In this document: piece after piece, positions 15,915 to 25,621 of the stretch
Layout of the letters: every line of letters begins with the position of its first letter
Numbering within the stretch: the first letter of the stretch is position 1
NCBI GenBank assembly: GCA_020632795.1
Contig: JACKEV010000009.1
Location: 1 to 64,000, forward strand
Origin: Alphaproteobacteria bacterium
GTDB taxonomy: Bacteria; Myxococcota_A; UBA796; CAJQPC01
Length of the DNA stretch: 64,000 nt
Direction of reading: 5' to 3'
The notes under the pieces: generated by a model
Databases searched by the model: none
Seen by the model: only the letters and a program-made list of their open reading frames with translations
Told to the model about the DNA's origin: nothing
Translations under genes and position numbers: made by a program

Positions 15915-17018
15915 ATGCCACGCATCCTCGACATGATCGACCACTCCGTCCTGGGCCGGACGCCCGAGCAGCTCGACCTGGACATCGACTACCTCGCGCG
16001 AAAGCCGGGTCCGCGCTGCCTCATCGCGGACGACGGCACCTACAACGCCGGCTGGTTCGAGTCCTTTGACGGCGAGCTGAACTTCGACCAGTCCTCGGCC
16101 TTCAACCTCGCGCTGCACCGCTGGTTCCACCTCTCGGTGGACACCCCCGAGCGCTTCATCGTCTGCAACATCGCGGACTTCTACAAGGGCGGCAACACCG
16201 CCGTGCTGGTGGCCGACAAGCGCACCGGGGCCTTCAACGCCCCCTCCAGGACCTACATGGGTCCGCAGAACGACATCACCGCCACCCCCGACGGTCTGCG
16301 CTTCATCGACCCGGCCTCCCACTCGTTCCTCGCGACCACCGCCGACAACGGCGTGTTCACCTTCTCGGTGCACGCCGACGACGTCCACCTCTCGGGCCAG
16401 GGGCGGCTCGCGGTCGGCCCCCCCTTCGTCCACGTCACCCGTTTCCACCGCGGGCGCGGAAGCCTCCAGTTCTACGGCGCTTTTGAGCTTGAGCACGGCA
16501 CCCTGGTGATGGGGGATGAGGTCATCCCGCTGCCGGCGGGGGCGCTGGGGACCTTCGACCGCACCCTCGGGCACCAGCGCGGTCTCCAGGCCTGGAACTG
16601 GATCGCGGCCACCGGCTACGCCACCCACGCCGCCAGCGGCCGGCGCGCCCTCATCTGTGTGCAGGTCGCCCGGGACCGGGAGATGGCCCGCCCTGTGGTC
16701 CTCTCCCGCAAGTACGTGGTCTGGGTGGACGATCAGGTGCGCAAGGTCCCCGAGGCGGCCTTCCACTACGACGTCACCGACGAGGACACCCGTGAGACCG
16801 GCCCGTGGCACATCCACAGCGCCGAGCGCGGCGAGAGCTGGCTGGACCTCCACTTCACGCCGCGCTTCCACCGCCGGGAGAGCCGCTCGGCGGTCGTGCT
16901 GGTGGCGGACTTCAACCAGTATTACGGCGAGGTCAGCGGGCAGGTCTGCCTCGACGGCGAGCTGTGGGAGCTGGAGCCCACGTTCGCGGTGGCCGAGGAG
17001 TCGCTGCTCCAGGTCTGA
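15915..17018 (+). CDS. DUF2804-like / lipocalin-type beta protein (tentative)
   Basis: The protein is 367 aa, has no signal peptide and is beta-rich. Blocks include NLALHRWFHLSVDTPERFIVCNIAD, GGNTAVLVADKRTG, HVTRFHRGRGSLQFYGAFEL and LGHQRGLQAWNWIAATG. The pairing of a W-x-x-L/V-S strand with a later GxxxWNW block resembles DUF2804 and the AttH/CrtC lipocalin-like fold, but this is from memory and uncertain. The gene lacks a Shine-Dalgarno sequence. The nucleoside hydrolase gene follows after 15 nt, suggesting one transcript. Confidence 0.55.
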   Translation: MPRILDMIDHSVLGRTPEQLDLDIDYLARKPGPRCLIADDGTYNAGWFESFDGELNFDQSSAFNLALHRWFHLSVDTPERFIVCNIADFYKGGNTAVLVADKRTGAFNAPSRTYMGPQNDITATPDGLRFIDPASHSFLATTADNGVFTFSVHADDVHLSGQGRLAVGPPFVHVTRFHRGRGSLQFYGAFELEHGTLVMGDEVIPLPAGALGTFDRTLGHQRGLQAWNWIAATGYATHAASGRRALICVQVARDREMARPVVLSRKYVVWVDDQVRKVPEAAFHYDVTDEDTRETGPWHIHSAERGESWLDLHFTPRFHRRESRSAVVLVADFNQYYGEVSGQVCLDGELWELEPTFAVAEESLLQV

Positions 17019-17033
17019 GCCCTGGGAGGGGAT

Positions 17034-17972
17034 GTGATCGACGTTGTCTGGGACATGGAGACCGGCGACCCCGACGACTTCCTGACCCTGCTCCTGCTGC
17101 TCGGCCACCCGGGCGTCCGCCTCAAGGCGGTCACCCTGACGCCGGGGAGCGCAGATCAGGTCGCGATCGTCCGGTGGGCGCTGGCGCAGTTCGGGGTGGA
17201 CATCCCGCTGGGCGCCGGGCAGGACCCCGCCGCGCTGGAGCGTCAGGACGTGCGTCAGCACGGGGCGCCCAAGCCCCGGGTCAGCCCCTGGCACTGGACC
17301 ACCTACACCCCCGAGCGCCGGGACCATGAGGCCGCGCCCGCCGTGGACGTCCTGGGGCAGAGCCTGGGGCCGGACACGATGCTGGTCACCGGAGGCCCCC
17401 TCAAGAACCTCGGCGCGCTGCTCGCGACCCCCGAGGTCCAGGCGAAGACCCCGGACCTGGGCCGCTGGGTCGCCCAGGGGGGCTTCGCCGGGGAGGGGGT
17501 GGTGCCGCCCGACCGCCAGCTCGACCAGTTCAAGGGGCTGGTCACCTGCCCGACCTACAACCTCAACGGCGCCCCCAAGCACGCGCTCCGGGCCCTGGCC
17601 TACGGGGGCTTCCGCGACCGCCGCTTCGTGTCCAAGAACGTCTGTCATGGGGTGTTCTACGACGCGGCCCTGCACGCCGTCTTCCAGCGTCGGGTCGCCG
17701 AGGACGACTACCCGCTGGAGCGGACCCGGCTGGCCCACCGGCTCATCGTCCAGGGCATGAGCGCGTACCTGGCCCGGAGCCCGGAGGGCAAGAAGTTCCA
17801 CGACCCGCTCGCGGCCTGCTGCGCCCTGGAGCCGGACATCGGCGAGTGGGCCGAGGTGGAGCTGTACCGGGAGAAGGGCGCGTGGGGGGCCCGCCTGGCG
17901 CCGGGCTCCGGCACGCGCATCATCACGGGCTATCGCCCCGAGCGCTTCGTGGAGGTCCTCACCGCGAGGTAG
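17034..17972 (+). CDS. nucleoside hydrolase family protein
   Basis: GTG 17034 follows GGGAGG. The N-terminal VVWDMETGDPDDFLTLLLLL carries D7, D12, D14 and D15, matching the calcium-binding D-x-D-x-x-x-DD region of inosine-uridine hydrolases. TGGPLKNLGALLATPE matches the T-x-GPLTNLA block, and FHDPLAACCALEPD matches the conserved D-x-x-A segment near the end. The expected reaction is cleavage of an N-ribosidic bond in the cytosol; substrate preference cannot be read. It probably shares a transcript with the preceding DUF2804-like gene. Confidence 0.82.
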   Translation: MIDVVWDMETGDPDDFLTLLLLLGHPGVRLKAVTLTPGSADQVAIVRWALAQFGVDIPLGAGQDPAALERQDVRQHGAPKPRVSPWHWTTYTPERRDHEAAPAVDVLGQSLGPDTMLVTGGPLKNLGALLATPEVQAKTPDLGRWVAQGGFAGEGVVPPDRQLDQFKGLVTCPTYNLNGAPKHALRALAYGGFRDRRFVSKNVCHGVFYDAALHAVFQRRVAEDDYPLERTRLAHRLIVQGMSAYLARSPEGKKFHDPLAACCALEPDIGEWAEVELYREKGAWGARLAPGSGTRIITGYRPERFVEVLTAR

Positions 17973-18012
17973 GGGACCCCGCAGGATTCACGACCGTTTG
18001 TACAGTCTTCGG

Positions 18013-18039
18013 TTGCGGTCTGCATACCCATAGTATAAA
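18013..18039 (+). promoter_or_regulatory. putative promoter of the ribbon-helix-helix gene
   Basis: TATAAA (18034-18039) lies 31 nt upstream of the TTG start in an AT-rich gap. TTGCGG (18013-18018) is 15 bp upstream of it, a short spacing; GGTTGC at 18011 gives 17 bp. It is the only clearly AT-rich stretch between the flanking genes. Confidence 0.45.
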
Positions 18040-18070
18040 GATTCCAGGACCCACATGACCTGGAGGTCCC

Positions 18071-18247
18071 TTGTCATCCCTGGTTCGCATCAGCATGACC
18101 ATCGAGCCCGACCTGCTGGCCCGGTTTGACACCTACGTGGAGTCCAGCGACCACTTCAGCCGCTCCGAGGCGCTGCGGGAGCTGATCCGCACCCACCTGA
18201 AGGTGAACGGCCACACGCCCGGCGAGCGGAGGCCCGAGGCGAAGTAG
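18071..18247 (+). CDS. 58-aa ribbon-helix-helix (CopG/NikR N-domain-like) regulator
   Basis: TTG 18071 with GGAGG at 18062-18066 opens a 58-codon frame. The protein has the RHH pattern: a beta strand LVRISMTIEPDLL, helix 1 ARFDTYVESSDH, the turn FSRSEALRE and helix 2 LIRTHLKV, then a short basic tail. It resembles the DNA-binding half of NikR without the metal-binding C-terminal domain, so it is closest to the CopG/Arc single-domain type. It has its own promoter-like sequence and is followed 24 nt later by a membrane-protein gene, which it may regulate. Confidence 0.82.
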   Translation: MSSLVRISMTIEPDLLARFDTYVESSDHFSRSEALRELIRTHLKVNGHTPGERRPEAK

Positions 18248-18271
18248 CCGCCGCCATGCGAAGATGGCGCC

Positions 18272-19540
18272 GTGCCCCCATTGAGCCCAGGAAGGAGCGC
18301 GGCCGCGGCAGCCCTGGCTCTCTCTGTGACGATGATCACCGGGAGCTGGGGAGGCCCGATGTGGATCAGCTACGCGCTGTCCCTTCCGGTGATGGCCTTC
18401 GCCGGGGGCTACCTGGCGTTCCGGGCGGGCGGCGGCCGGACCGCGCGCGCGGTGCTCGCGATCTTCATGCTGCTGCCCGCCCTGAACCTGTGGTTCGGGC
18501 AGCTCGCCGTGCAGCTCGACGGGCTCCGGTACATGCACCCGCGCATCGGCATGGAGGCGGTGCTGACCGGGGCCGCCGCCGCGCCGCGGGCCAGCGGGGC
18601 GCTGCTGCTGGGGGCGGCGGGGGCCATCCTGGTGATGTCGGGGCGCAGCGGGGCCATCGCCGCGGGGGCGGCGCTGGGCGGCGGCCTCGGCGCCTGGCTC
18701 GGGCGACGTGTCCTGGCGGCGGCGGGCACGCTGCTGGCAGGCGGAGACACGGACGGGGTCGCCTCGCTGGCCACCCTCGCGATGGGGGTGGGGCTGGTGG
18801 CGGTCGCGGGCGGGCTGGTGGGGCGCGCGAGGAGCGGCGCGGTGGGCCGCCTGGGCGGGCTCCTCGCGCTGCTGTCGGTGGTGATGTCGATGGTGTCGGC
18901 CACGCCGCCGGTGCTGCGCCTGCTGTACGGTCTGCACTGGCCTTCAGCAGCCGGCCCGCTGCCCGCCGCGCGCCCCGGGCGGGTCTGGGCGCAGCCGGCC
19001 CTCGACCCCCGGGACATCCCCGGTGAAATGGTGGCCGCCGGTCGGGTGGCCCACGGCCCCCCCATCTGGCGCTGCATGTCGGAGGTGATGGGGCCGTGGG
19101 GAGAGGCGCCCCGGCTCTCGGTCTCCCTGGGCCTGACGCCGGACACCCCCGTCGCGGCGCTCCGGGCCTACGCCGCCGAGCTGACCCGCTACGGGGTAGG
19201 GGAGCTGGTGCTGCTGGGGCAGGCGCCCATGGGCCCCGGACCGCTGGGGCAGGCCTGGTCCCAGCCCGGGGCGCCGATGATCCTGGACCGGGCCCCGGTG
19301 GGCACGCGCTGGGTCCGGGTCTCGGCCGAGGGCTGGCGCTTCGACGACCCGAACGCGCCGGACACCGGGGGCCTGTGCGCGCTGCTGCCCGAGGACGACG
19401 CCACCGTGGGCGTGCTCTATGACGCGGTGCGCGCGCTGACCGCGCCGGGCGGCCCCTGCGCCGCCGGGGTGGGCGCGGTGCTCTTGTGGACCCCGGCGGA
19501 GGGCGGCCCGGCCCTGCCCGACCTGAGCTGCCCCTGGTAG
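18272..19540 (+). CDS. polytopic membrane protein with soluble C-terminal domain
   Basis: GTG 18272 is used; no strong Shine-Dalgarno sequence is visible. About seven hydrophobic segments fall between residues 10 and 216 (for example WISYALSLPVMAFAGGYLAF, VLAIFMLLPALNLWFG, GGLLALLSVVMSMVSA). Residues about 225-422 are soluble with four or five cysteines (IWRCM, LCALL, GPCAAG, LSCPW), suggesting a periplasmic disulfide-bearing domain. No family is recognised. It lies directly downstream of the ribbon-helix-helix regulator. Confidence 0.75.
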   Translation: MPPLSPGRSAAAAALALSVTMITGSWGGPMWISYALSLPVMAFAGGYLAFRAGGGRTARAVLAIFMLLPALNLWFGQLAVQLDGLRYMHPRIGMEAVLTGAAAAPRASGALLLGAAGAILVMSGRSGAIAAGAALGGGLGAWLGRRVLAAAGTLLAGGDTDGVASLATLAMGVGLVAVAGGLVGRARSGAVGRLGGLLALLSVVMSMVSATPPVLRLLYGLHWPSAAGPLPAARPGRVWAQPALDPRDIPGEMVAAGRVAHGPPIWRCMSEVMGPWGEAPRLSVSLGLTPDTPVAALRAYAAELTRYGVGELVLLGQAPMGPGPLGQAWSQPGAPMILDRAPVGTRWVRVSAEGWRFDDPNAPDTGGLCALLPEDDATVGVLYDAVRALTAPGGPCAAGVGAVLLWTPAEGGPALPDLSCPW

Positions 19541-19575
19541 CTGTCACGGGGACGGCGAATCAAGTTCACCGACGC

Positions 19576-19611
19576 GAAACCTGGGCGTCACCTGGGGGTG
19601 TGAAACCTGGG
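19576..19611 (+). promoter_or_regulatory. repeated CCTGGG boxes upstream of the response-regulator gene
   Basis: CCTGGG occurs three times (19580-19585, 19591-19596, 19606-19611), and the longer GAAACCTGGG occurs twice (19576 and 19602, 26 bp apart). OmpR/PhoB-type regulators bind direct repeats, so autoregulation is possible; the last box overlaps the ribosome binding site. This is inference. Confidence 0.35.
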
Positions 19612-19614
19612 AGC

Positions 19615-20304
19615 ATGACTGCTCGGATCCTGGTCGTCGAAGACGAGCCCGACATCCTCCGCCTCGTGGAGGTCAACCTGCAGCGCGAGGGGTACCGCGT
19701 GCGCGCCGCCGGCACGGCCCGGGAGGCCCTCGACGTGCTCACCCACCACGCGCCCCCGGACCTCGTGCTGCTGGACCTGATGCTGCCGGACCTGTCGGGC
19801 ACCGAGGTCTGCCGCCGCATCCGCGCCGACGCCCGCACCGCCCGGGTCCCGGTCATCATGTTGACCGCCCGCTCCGAGGAGATCGACCGGGTCGTCGGGT
19901 TCACCGTCGGCGCTGACGATTACGTCTCCAAGCCCTTCTCCGTGCGGGAGCTGTGCCTGCGGGTGCGGGCCATCCTGCGCCGCACCACCGCCGAGAGCGG
20001 CGCGGACGACCCGATCTCCGTGGGCAGCCTGCGCTTCGAGCCCGACAGCGACCGCGTCCTGCTGAACGGCGAGGAGCTGCACCTCACGCCTCTGGAGGGC
20101 CGCCTGCTGCGCCTGATGCTGCGCAACCGGGGCCGGGTCCTCTCCCGGGAGAGCCTGCGCGAGGAGGTCTGGGACGACGGCGCCGGGGTGACGCTCCAGG
20201 CGGTGGACTCCTCGGTGAAGCGCCTCCGCCGGAAGCTGGGCAGCGCCGGCCGCTCCATCGAGACCCTGCGCGGGGTGGGGTACCGGTTCACCGGCGTGGC
20301 GTGA
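19615..20304 (+). CDS. OmpR/PhoB family response regulator
   Basis: ATG 19615 (GGGAG 2 nt before the spacer) gives 229 aa. The receiver domain is at residues 4-118: acidic pocket E9/D10/E11, phospho-acceptor D54 in LVLLDLMLPDLSG, MLTA and KPFSV with the conserved Lys. The winged-helix effector domain is at about 130-228 (LTPLEGRLLRLMLRNRGRVLSRESL, DSSVKRLRRKLG, GYRFTG). No histidine kinase gene adjoins it, so it is an orphan regulator in this window. The direct repeats upstream may be its own site. Confidence 0.93.
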   Translation: MTARILVVEDEPDILRLVEVNLQREGYRVRAAGTAREALDVLTHHAPPDLVLLDLMLPDLSGTEVCRRIRADARTARVPVIMLTARSEEIDRVVGFTVGADDYVSKPFSVRELCLRVRAILRRTTAESGADDPISVGSLRFEPDSDRVLLNGEELHLTPLEGRLLRLMLRNRGRVLSRESLREEVWDDGAGVTLQAVDSSVKRLRRKLGSAGRSIETLRGVGYRFTGVA

Positions 20305-20348
20305 ACCCCGGGGCGGCGCCCGCTGTCGGTGATCCTGCAATCGGGCTG

Positions 20349-20354
20349 TAGACT
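20349..20354 (+). promoter_or_regulatory. TAGACT -10-like hexamer
   Basis: It lies 33 nt before the GTG start of the FG-GAP lipoprotein in the short gap after the response-regulator gene. It fits a TAnnCT pattern seen upstream of several genes here (for example TAGGCT 8985, TATCCT 25594, TATGCT 23238). No clear -35 is visible. Confidence 0.35.
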
Positions 20355-20387
20355 CTGATCCGGCAGACCCCCTCCACCGGTGGCCGC

Positions 20388-21617
20388 GTGCGCTTCCTCC
20401 TGCATTGCCGAGCCGGCGCCGCGCTGCCCCTGCTCCTGGCTTGCGCGTGCAACAACAAGGCGGCGCCGGTCGACAGCGCGTCGCCCCGCTGTGAGGCGTC
20501 GCCGGTGGACGGCCCGCTGCCCGAGGCGCTGCCGACGCTGGCCGTCCAGGAGCTGGACATCTCCGAGCTGGAGGCCGGCGACCTCGACGGCGACGGCTGC
20601 GCCGAGCTGCTCGTGACCACCCGCAACACCCTGGAGGTCATCCGAGGCCCTGTCACGCCCGATCTGTCCAGGGCGCCGCTCCACGTCGACGGGACGTTCG
20701 GTCAGACGAGCGGCGCGTGGGAGGACAGCCCGCTGGCGACCTTCGACGTGGACGGGGACGGGCAGGAGGAGCTGCTCCTGGGCGGCTGGAGCGCCGACCC
20801 CGACGGGTACGGGGCGGTGCGCCTGCTCCGCCTGGAGGGGTGGGCGTTCACGCTCTTGGGGGAGTACACAGGCCCCGAGGTGTCCGGCCACTACCTGGGC
20901 CGCGCGGTGTCCCCGGCCGGCGACCAGGACGACGACGGGCAGGTCGATCTGCTGGTCGCCGGCAACTTCGCGGCGTCCGCCGCCTACCTCATCTCCGCGG
21001 GCACCCCAAGCGGGCCCGTCGAGGAGGCCGCGCGCCTGGTGGTGCGGGGCGGCGAGCACGTCGGCTGGGACGTCGACGCCGCCGACCTCGACGGCGACGG
21101 GCGGCCGGAGCTGGTCATCTCGGCCACCGACGCGGTCGCGATCTTCGCGGCGGGCACCGAGGGGGTGGTGGACATGGCCGACGCCGACGCGCTGCACCGG
21201 GCCCACACCGGGATCGCCGCGGTGCTCACCCCCGACCCGGACGGCGACGGCGTGGCCGAGCTGTGGGTGGGGGCCTGGGAGGCCGCGCGGGTGCTGCGCT
21301 TCGCGGAGCCCATGGCGCCGGAGGCCGGGCCCACCGGGGCGTGGATCAACCGACGCTACCTGGGCGATGTCCTGGTCGCTCCAGGCGACCTCGACGGGGA
21401 CGGTCGGGGAGAGGTCGCCCTGCGCTACGCGCCGGAGGCCGGCGGGAAGGCCTGGGTCGTGGTGACGCCGCAGGAGGGCACGGTCGACCTGGGCGCCGAG
21501 GCGCCCCTGCTGGAGCTGAGGAGCACCTGGGGGCTGGTCCCGGTGGTGCTGGAGGACGACACCCCGGTCCTGGCGACCTGGGAGCCGGGGGAGCTGAGGC
21601 TGCTGACGCTGCGGTGA
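20388..21617 (+). CDS. FG-GAP/VCBS-repeat lipoprotein
   Basis: GTG 20388; the signal peptide ends in LLLACAC (lipid on the first or second Cys). The mature protein has five or more FG-GAP blades carrying the calcium motif D-x-D-G-D-G (GDLDGDGCAE, DVDGDGQEE, DQDDDGQVD, ADLDGDGRPE, DPDGDGVAE, GDLDGDGRGE). That is enough for an integrin-alpha-like beta-propeller at the cell surface. The ligand is unknown. The stop codon sits inside a hairpin shared with the convergent aldehyde dehydrogenase gene. Confidence 0.87.
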   Translation: MRFLLHCRAGAALPLLLACACNNKAAPVDSASPRCEASPVDGPLPEALPTLAVQELDISELEAGDLDGDGCAELLVTTRNTLEVIRGPVTPDLSRAPLHVDGTFGQTSGAWEDSPLATFDVDGDGQEELLLGGWSADPDGYGAVRLLRLEGWAFTLLGEYTGPEVSGHYLGRAVSPAGDQDDDGQVDLLVAGNFAASAAYLISAGTPSGPVEEAARLVVRGGEHVGWDVDAADLDGDGRPELVISATDAVAIFAAGTEGVVDMADADALHRAHTGIAAVLTPDPDGDGVAELWVGAWEAARVLRFAEPMAPEAGPTGAWINRRYLGDVLVAPGDLDGDGRGEVALRYAPEAGGKAWVVVTPQEGTVDLGAEAPLLELRSTWGLVPVVLEDDTPVLATWEPGELRLLTLR

Positions 21618-21627
21618 GGCCGGGGCC

Positions 21628-21630
<3 letters not shown>
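21615..21630. terminator. shared hairpin between convergent genes
   Basis: TGAGGCC-GG-GGCCTCA is a perfect 7-bp stem. It contains the stop codon of the FG-GAP lipoprotein (21615-21617) on one strand and that of the aldehyde dehydrogenase (21628-21630) on the other, so it could end both transcripts. No T-tract is present. Confidence 0.45.
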
Positions 21631-23187
<1,557 letters not shown>

Positions 23188-23237
23188 CGGAGCCTCCGGG
23201 CAGGAAGGGGAGGGCCGACTAACGCGGCGCGGCCCGA

Positions 23238-23243
23238 TATGCT
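23238..23243 (+). promoter_or_regulatory. TATGCT hexamer 9 nt before the AAA ATPase start (leaderless candidate)
   Basis: The hexamer ends 9 nt before ATG 23253, with only CTCCCTCG-type sequence between and no Shine-Dalgarno match. A start site at or near the ATG would make a leaderless mRNA. This is inference from spacing. Confidence 0.3.
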
Positions 23244-23252
23244 TCTCCCTCG

Positions 23253-24869
23253 ATGCGCGACCCTCTGCCCGAGCGCCTGCGCGCCCTGCTCGCCCACCTC
23301 GACGCCGACCTCGTCGAGCGCGACGCGGTGCTGCGGGTGGCGCTCCTGGGGGTGCTCGCCGGGGACAACGTGCTGCTGCTCGGCCCCCCGGGCACCGCCA
23401 AGAGCCTCGTGGCCCGCCGCCTGACCGAGGCGGTGGCCGGGGCGCGCTGCTTCCAGTACCTGCTGACCCGCTTCACCACCCCCGAGGAGCTGTTCGGCCC
23501 GGTCAGCCTGGCCGCCCTGCGGGAGCGCGACGCCTTCGAGCGCAAGGTGGAGGGCTACCTGCCCAGCGCCGAGATCGCGTTCATCGACGAGGTCTTCAAG
23601 GCCAGCAGCGCGATCCTCAACACCCTGCTCACCCTGCTGAACGAGCGGGTGTTCTTCAACGGCGCGGCGCCCGTGCCCGTGCCCCTGGTCGCGCTCATCG
23701 GCGCCAGCAACGAGACCCCCGCCGACGACACCCTCGCCGCGCTGTACGACCGCTTCGGGGTCCGCCTGCTGGTGGCGCCGGTGGGCAGCGAGGCGGGCTT
23801 CCTGGCCCTGGTGGAGGGGGGCGGGGACGCCGCGCCGGTGCCCGACGCGCTGGCCCTGCGCCCCGAGGAGCTGACCGCCCTGCGCGCCCGCGCCGCCGAG
23901 GTGCGCCTGTCTCCGGCCGCGCAGCGGGCCGTGCTGAAGCTCCGCGCGGGCCTGAATGAGCGCGCCGCGGCCTGCGAGGATCCCGATCGCTTCTACGTCT
24001 CCGACCGGCGGTGGCGCAACGGGGTCCGCCTGCTGCGGATCGCCGCGGCGGTGGTCGGCCGGGGCCGGGTCGAGCCCGTCGACCTCACCCTGCTGCGCCA
24101 CACCCTGTGGAACCACCCCGAGGACGCCGCCGCGGTGGCCGCGCTGGTGGACGAGGCCCTGGAGGACCCCGCGCTGGCTCTGGGCGACGGCTTCGGGCCC
24201 GTCCACGCCCGCTGGACGGCGCTCCTGACCGGCCTGCGGGACACCCCGGACGTGGGCGAAGCGCTGAGCGAGGGCTGGGCGCTGCGCTGGGGCGCGGAGC
24301 GGTGGACCCTGAGCGACGCCGAGCTGGACGGCTGCCGCACCGCTGACCCCGAGGCCCTGCTGCGCTTCGGGTTGATCGGCGTGGACGGCCAGCTCCGCCG
24401 GGTGCGCACGACCGACGACGGCCGCCCCCGCACCCGCTGGGGGCACAGCCTGGACGAGGCCCTGCGCCTGGTGCGCTTCGGCCAGGGCCGCGACGCCCTG
24501 GAGCTGGAGGCGGGCGAGGTCGTGGCCCGGCGGCGGCTGGCCCGGGGCGTGCGCTTCGGCTTCGGGGCGCTGCCCCGGCTGGCGCGAGAGGCCCGGCTGA
24601 CCGAGGTCGAGGCCCTGCGCGCCGCGCTGGACACCCTCGACGCCGCGCGGGGGGCTGCGGCCGAGGCGCTGGAGGCGCAGCTGCAGGTCCACCCCTTCAT
24701 CACCGACGCGGGCCCCCTGCGCGCCGGCCAGGCCCGCGCGGCGCTCTTGCTGGACGAGTGGCGGGCCCAGGTCGACGCCCTCGCGGGCGCGCTCCAGGCG
24801 GGCGGGCGCTGGGCGACGGCCGAGATCGAGCCGACGGCCGCGATGCGGGAGGCGCTGGAGTCCGCATGA
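23253..24869 (+). CDS. RavA-like MoxR-class AAA+ ATPase
   Basis: The protein is 538 aa. Walker A is GPPGTAKS (44-51), Walker B is IAFIDE (108-113), the sensor-1 Asn is in GASNE (151-154), and YDRFGVRL carries the arginine-finger region. The length, the RFTTPEELFGP block and the long helical/beta C-terminal part match RavA rather than short MoxR proteins. RavA normally works with the VWA protein ViaA as a chaperone for iron-sulfur or respiratory proteins (family knowledge). No viaA is adjacent; the next gene, overlapping by 4 nt, is an exported unknown. Confidence 0.88.
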   Translation: MRDPLPERLRALLAHLDADLVERDAVLRVALLGVLAGDNVLLLGPPGTAKSLVARRLTEAVAGARCFQYLLTRFTTPEELFGPVSLAALRERDAFERKVEGYLPSAEIAFIDEVFKASSAILNTLLTLLNERVFFNGAAPVPVPLVALIGASNETPADDTLAALYDRFGVRLLVAPVGSEAGFLALVEGGGDAAPVPDALALRPEELTALRARAAEVRLSPAAQRAVLKLRAGLNERAAACEDPDRFYVSDRRWRNGVRLLRIAAAVVGRGRVEPVDLTLLRHTLWNHPEDAAAVAALVDEALEDPALALGDGFGPVHARWTALLTGLRDTPDVGEALSEGWALRWGAERWTLSDAELDGCRTADPEALLRFGLIGVDGQLRRVRTTDDGRPRTRWGHSLDEALRLVRFGQGRDALELEAGEVVARRRLARGVRFGFGALPRLAREARLTEVEALRAALDTLDAARGAAAEALEAQLQVHPFITDAGPLRAGQARAALLLDEWRAQVDALAGALQAGGRWATAEIEPTAAMREALESA

Positions 24870-25570
24870 TCCGCTTCCGTCACGCCCTCCTCATCGGCAT
24901 CCTTGGGCTCGGCGTCGCGGCCACGCCCTCCGAGCGGCTGTGGGAGGCGGTGTGGCAGGCCCGCTTCGCGGCCTTCGGGGAGGCGGTCTGGGCGCCCCAT
25001 GTGCTGGACGACTGGGCGGAGGGCAGCCCCGAGATCAAGGTCCGCTCCCTGGACGGCGAGCGCCAGGGCCTCGACCACCTTGAGCAGCCCATGGGCGAGC
25101 GCTGCGTCGACCGCGCCGGCTTCTGGTGCGAGGGCTACAGCGGGGCGTGGTGGGAACACCAGCGCGCGGGCACCCTGGACCGCTTCGACGAGCTGGGCTG
25201 GTACGGGCCGGCGCTGAGCATGGACGCCTTCCGCCACGCCGACGCCCGCTTCGTCCACTTCCAGGCGGTGGTCTCCCGCCCGCCCGCGGGCTTCGACCTG
25301 ATGGCCCGCGCGGTCGAGGCCAATGAGCGCCTGCGCGTGCCCGCCCACAAGGCCAGCGAGGCCTGGTTCGTGGCCGACGACGGCAGCGCGGTCCGCGCGT
25401 ATGGGCCCTGCAATGAGCACGGGCGGTTCTACGAGCGCGTGGGCCTGCTCGTGGACGCCTGGGCGCAGGGGCCGTCGACCCCGGTGGCCTGGGCGGACTG
25501 CGGCATGACGCAGTTCGAGGTGATGACCTGGGCCGGGATCGGCGACCTGTGCGCGTGCGAACATCGCTGA
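24866..25570 (+). CDS. exported hypothetical protein coupled to the RavA-like gene
   Basis: ATG 24866 overlaps the ATPase stop (ATGA). An N-terminal hydrophobic segment (HALLIGILGLGVAATP) is a signal peptide or anchor. The rest is Trp/Cys-containing and hydrophilic, with RCVDRAGFWCEGYSGAWWEHQ and a terminal GDLCACEHR. Even numbers of cysteines suggest disulfides in the periplasm. I do not recognise the family. Tight coupling to a RavA-like ATPase is the only functional hint. Confidence 0.72.
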   Translation: MIRFRHALLIGILGLGVAATPSERLWEAVWQARFAAFGEAVWAPHVLDDWAEGSPEIKVRSLDGERQGLDHLEQPMGERCVDRAGFWCEGYSGAWWEHQRAGTLDRFDELGWYGPALSMDAFRHADARFVHFQAVVSRPPAGFDLMARAVEANERLRVPAHKASEAWFVADDGSAVRAYGPCNEHGRFYERVGLLVDAWAQGPSTPVAWADCGMTQFEVMTWAGIGDLCACEHR

Positions 25571-25593
25571 CAGCGAGCGGACATCTCCAGCGC

Positions 25594-25599
25594 TATCCT
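25594..25599 (+). promoter_or_regulatory. TATCCT -10-like hexamer
   Basis: It lies 22 nt upstream of the monooxygenase start, with GGAG in between as ribosome binding site. It matches the TAnnCT pattern found before other genes of the window. No convincing -35 is seen. Confidence 0.35.
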
Positions 25600-25621
25600 T
25601 GCCTCCCGCCCCGGAGACCCC

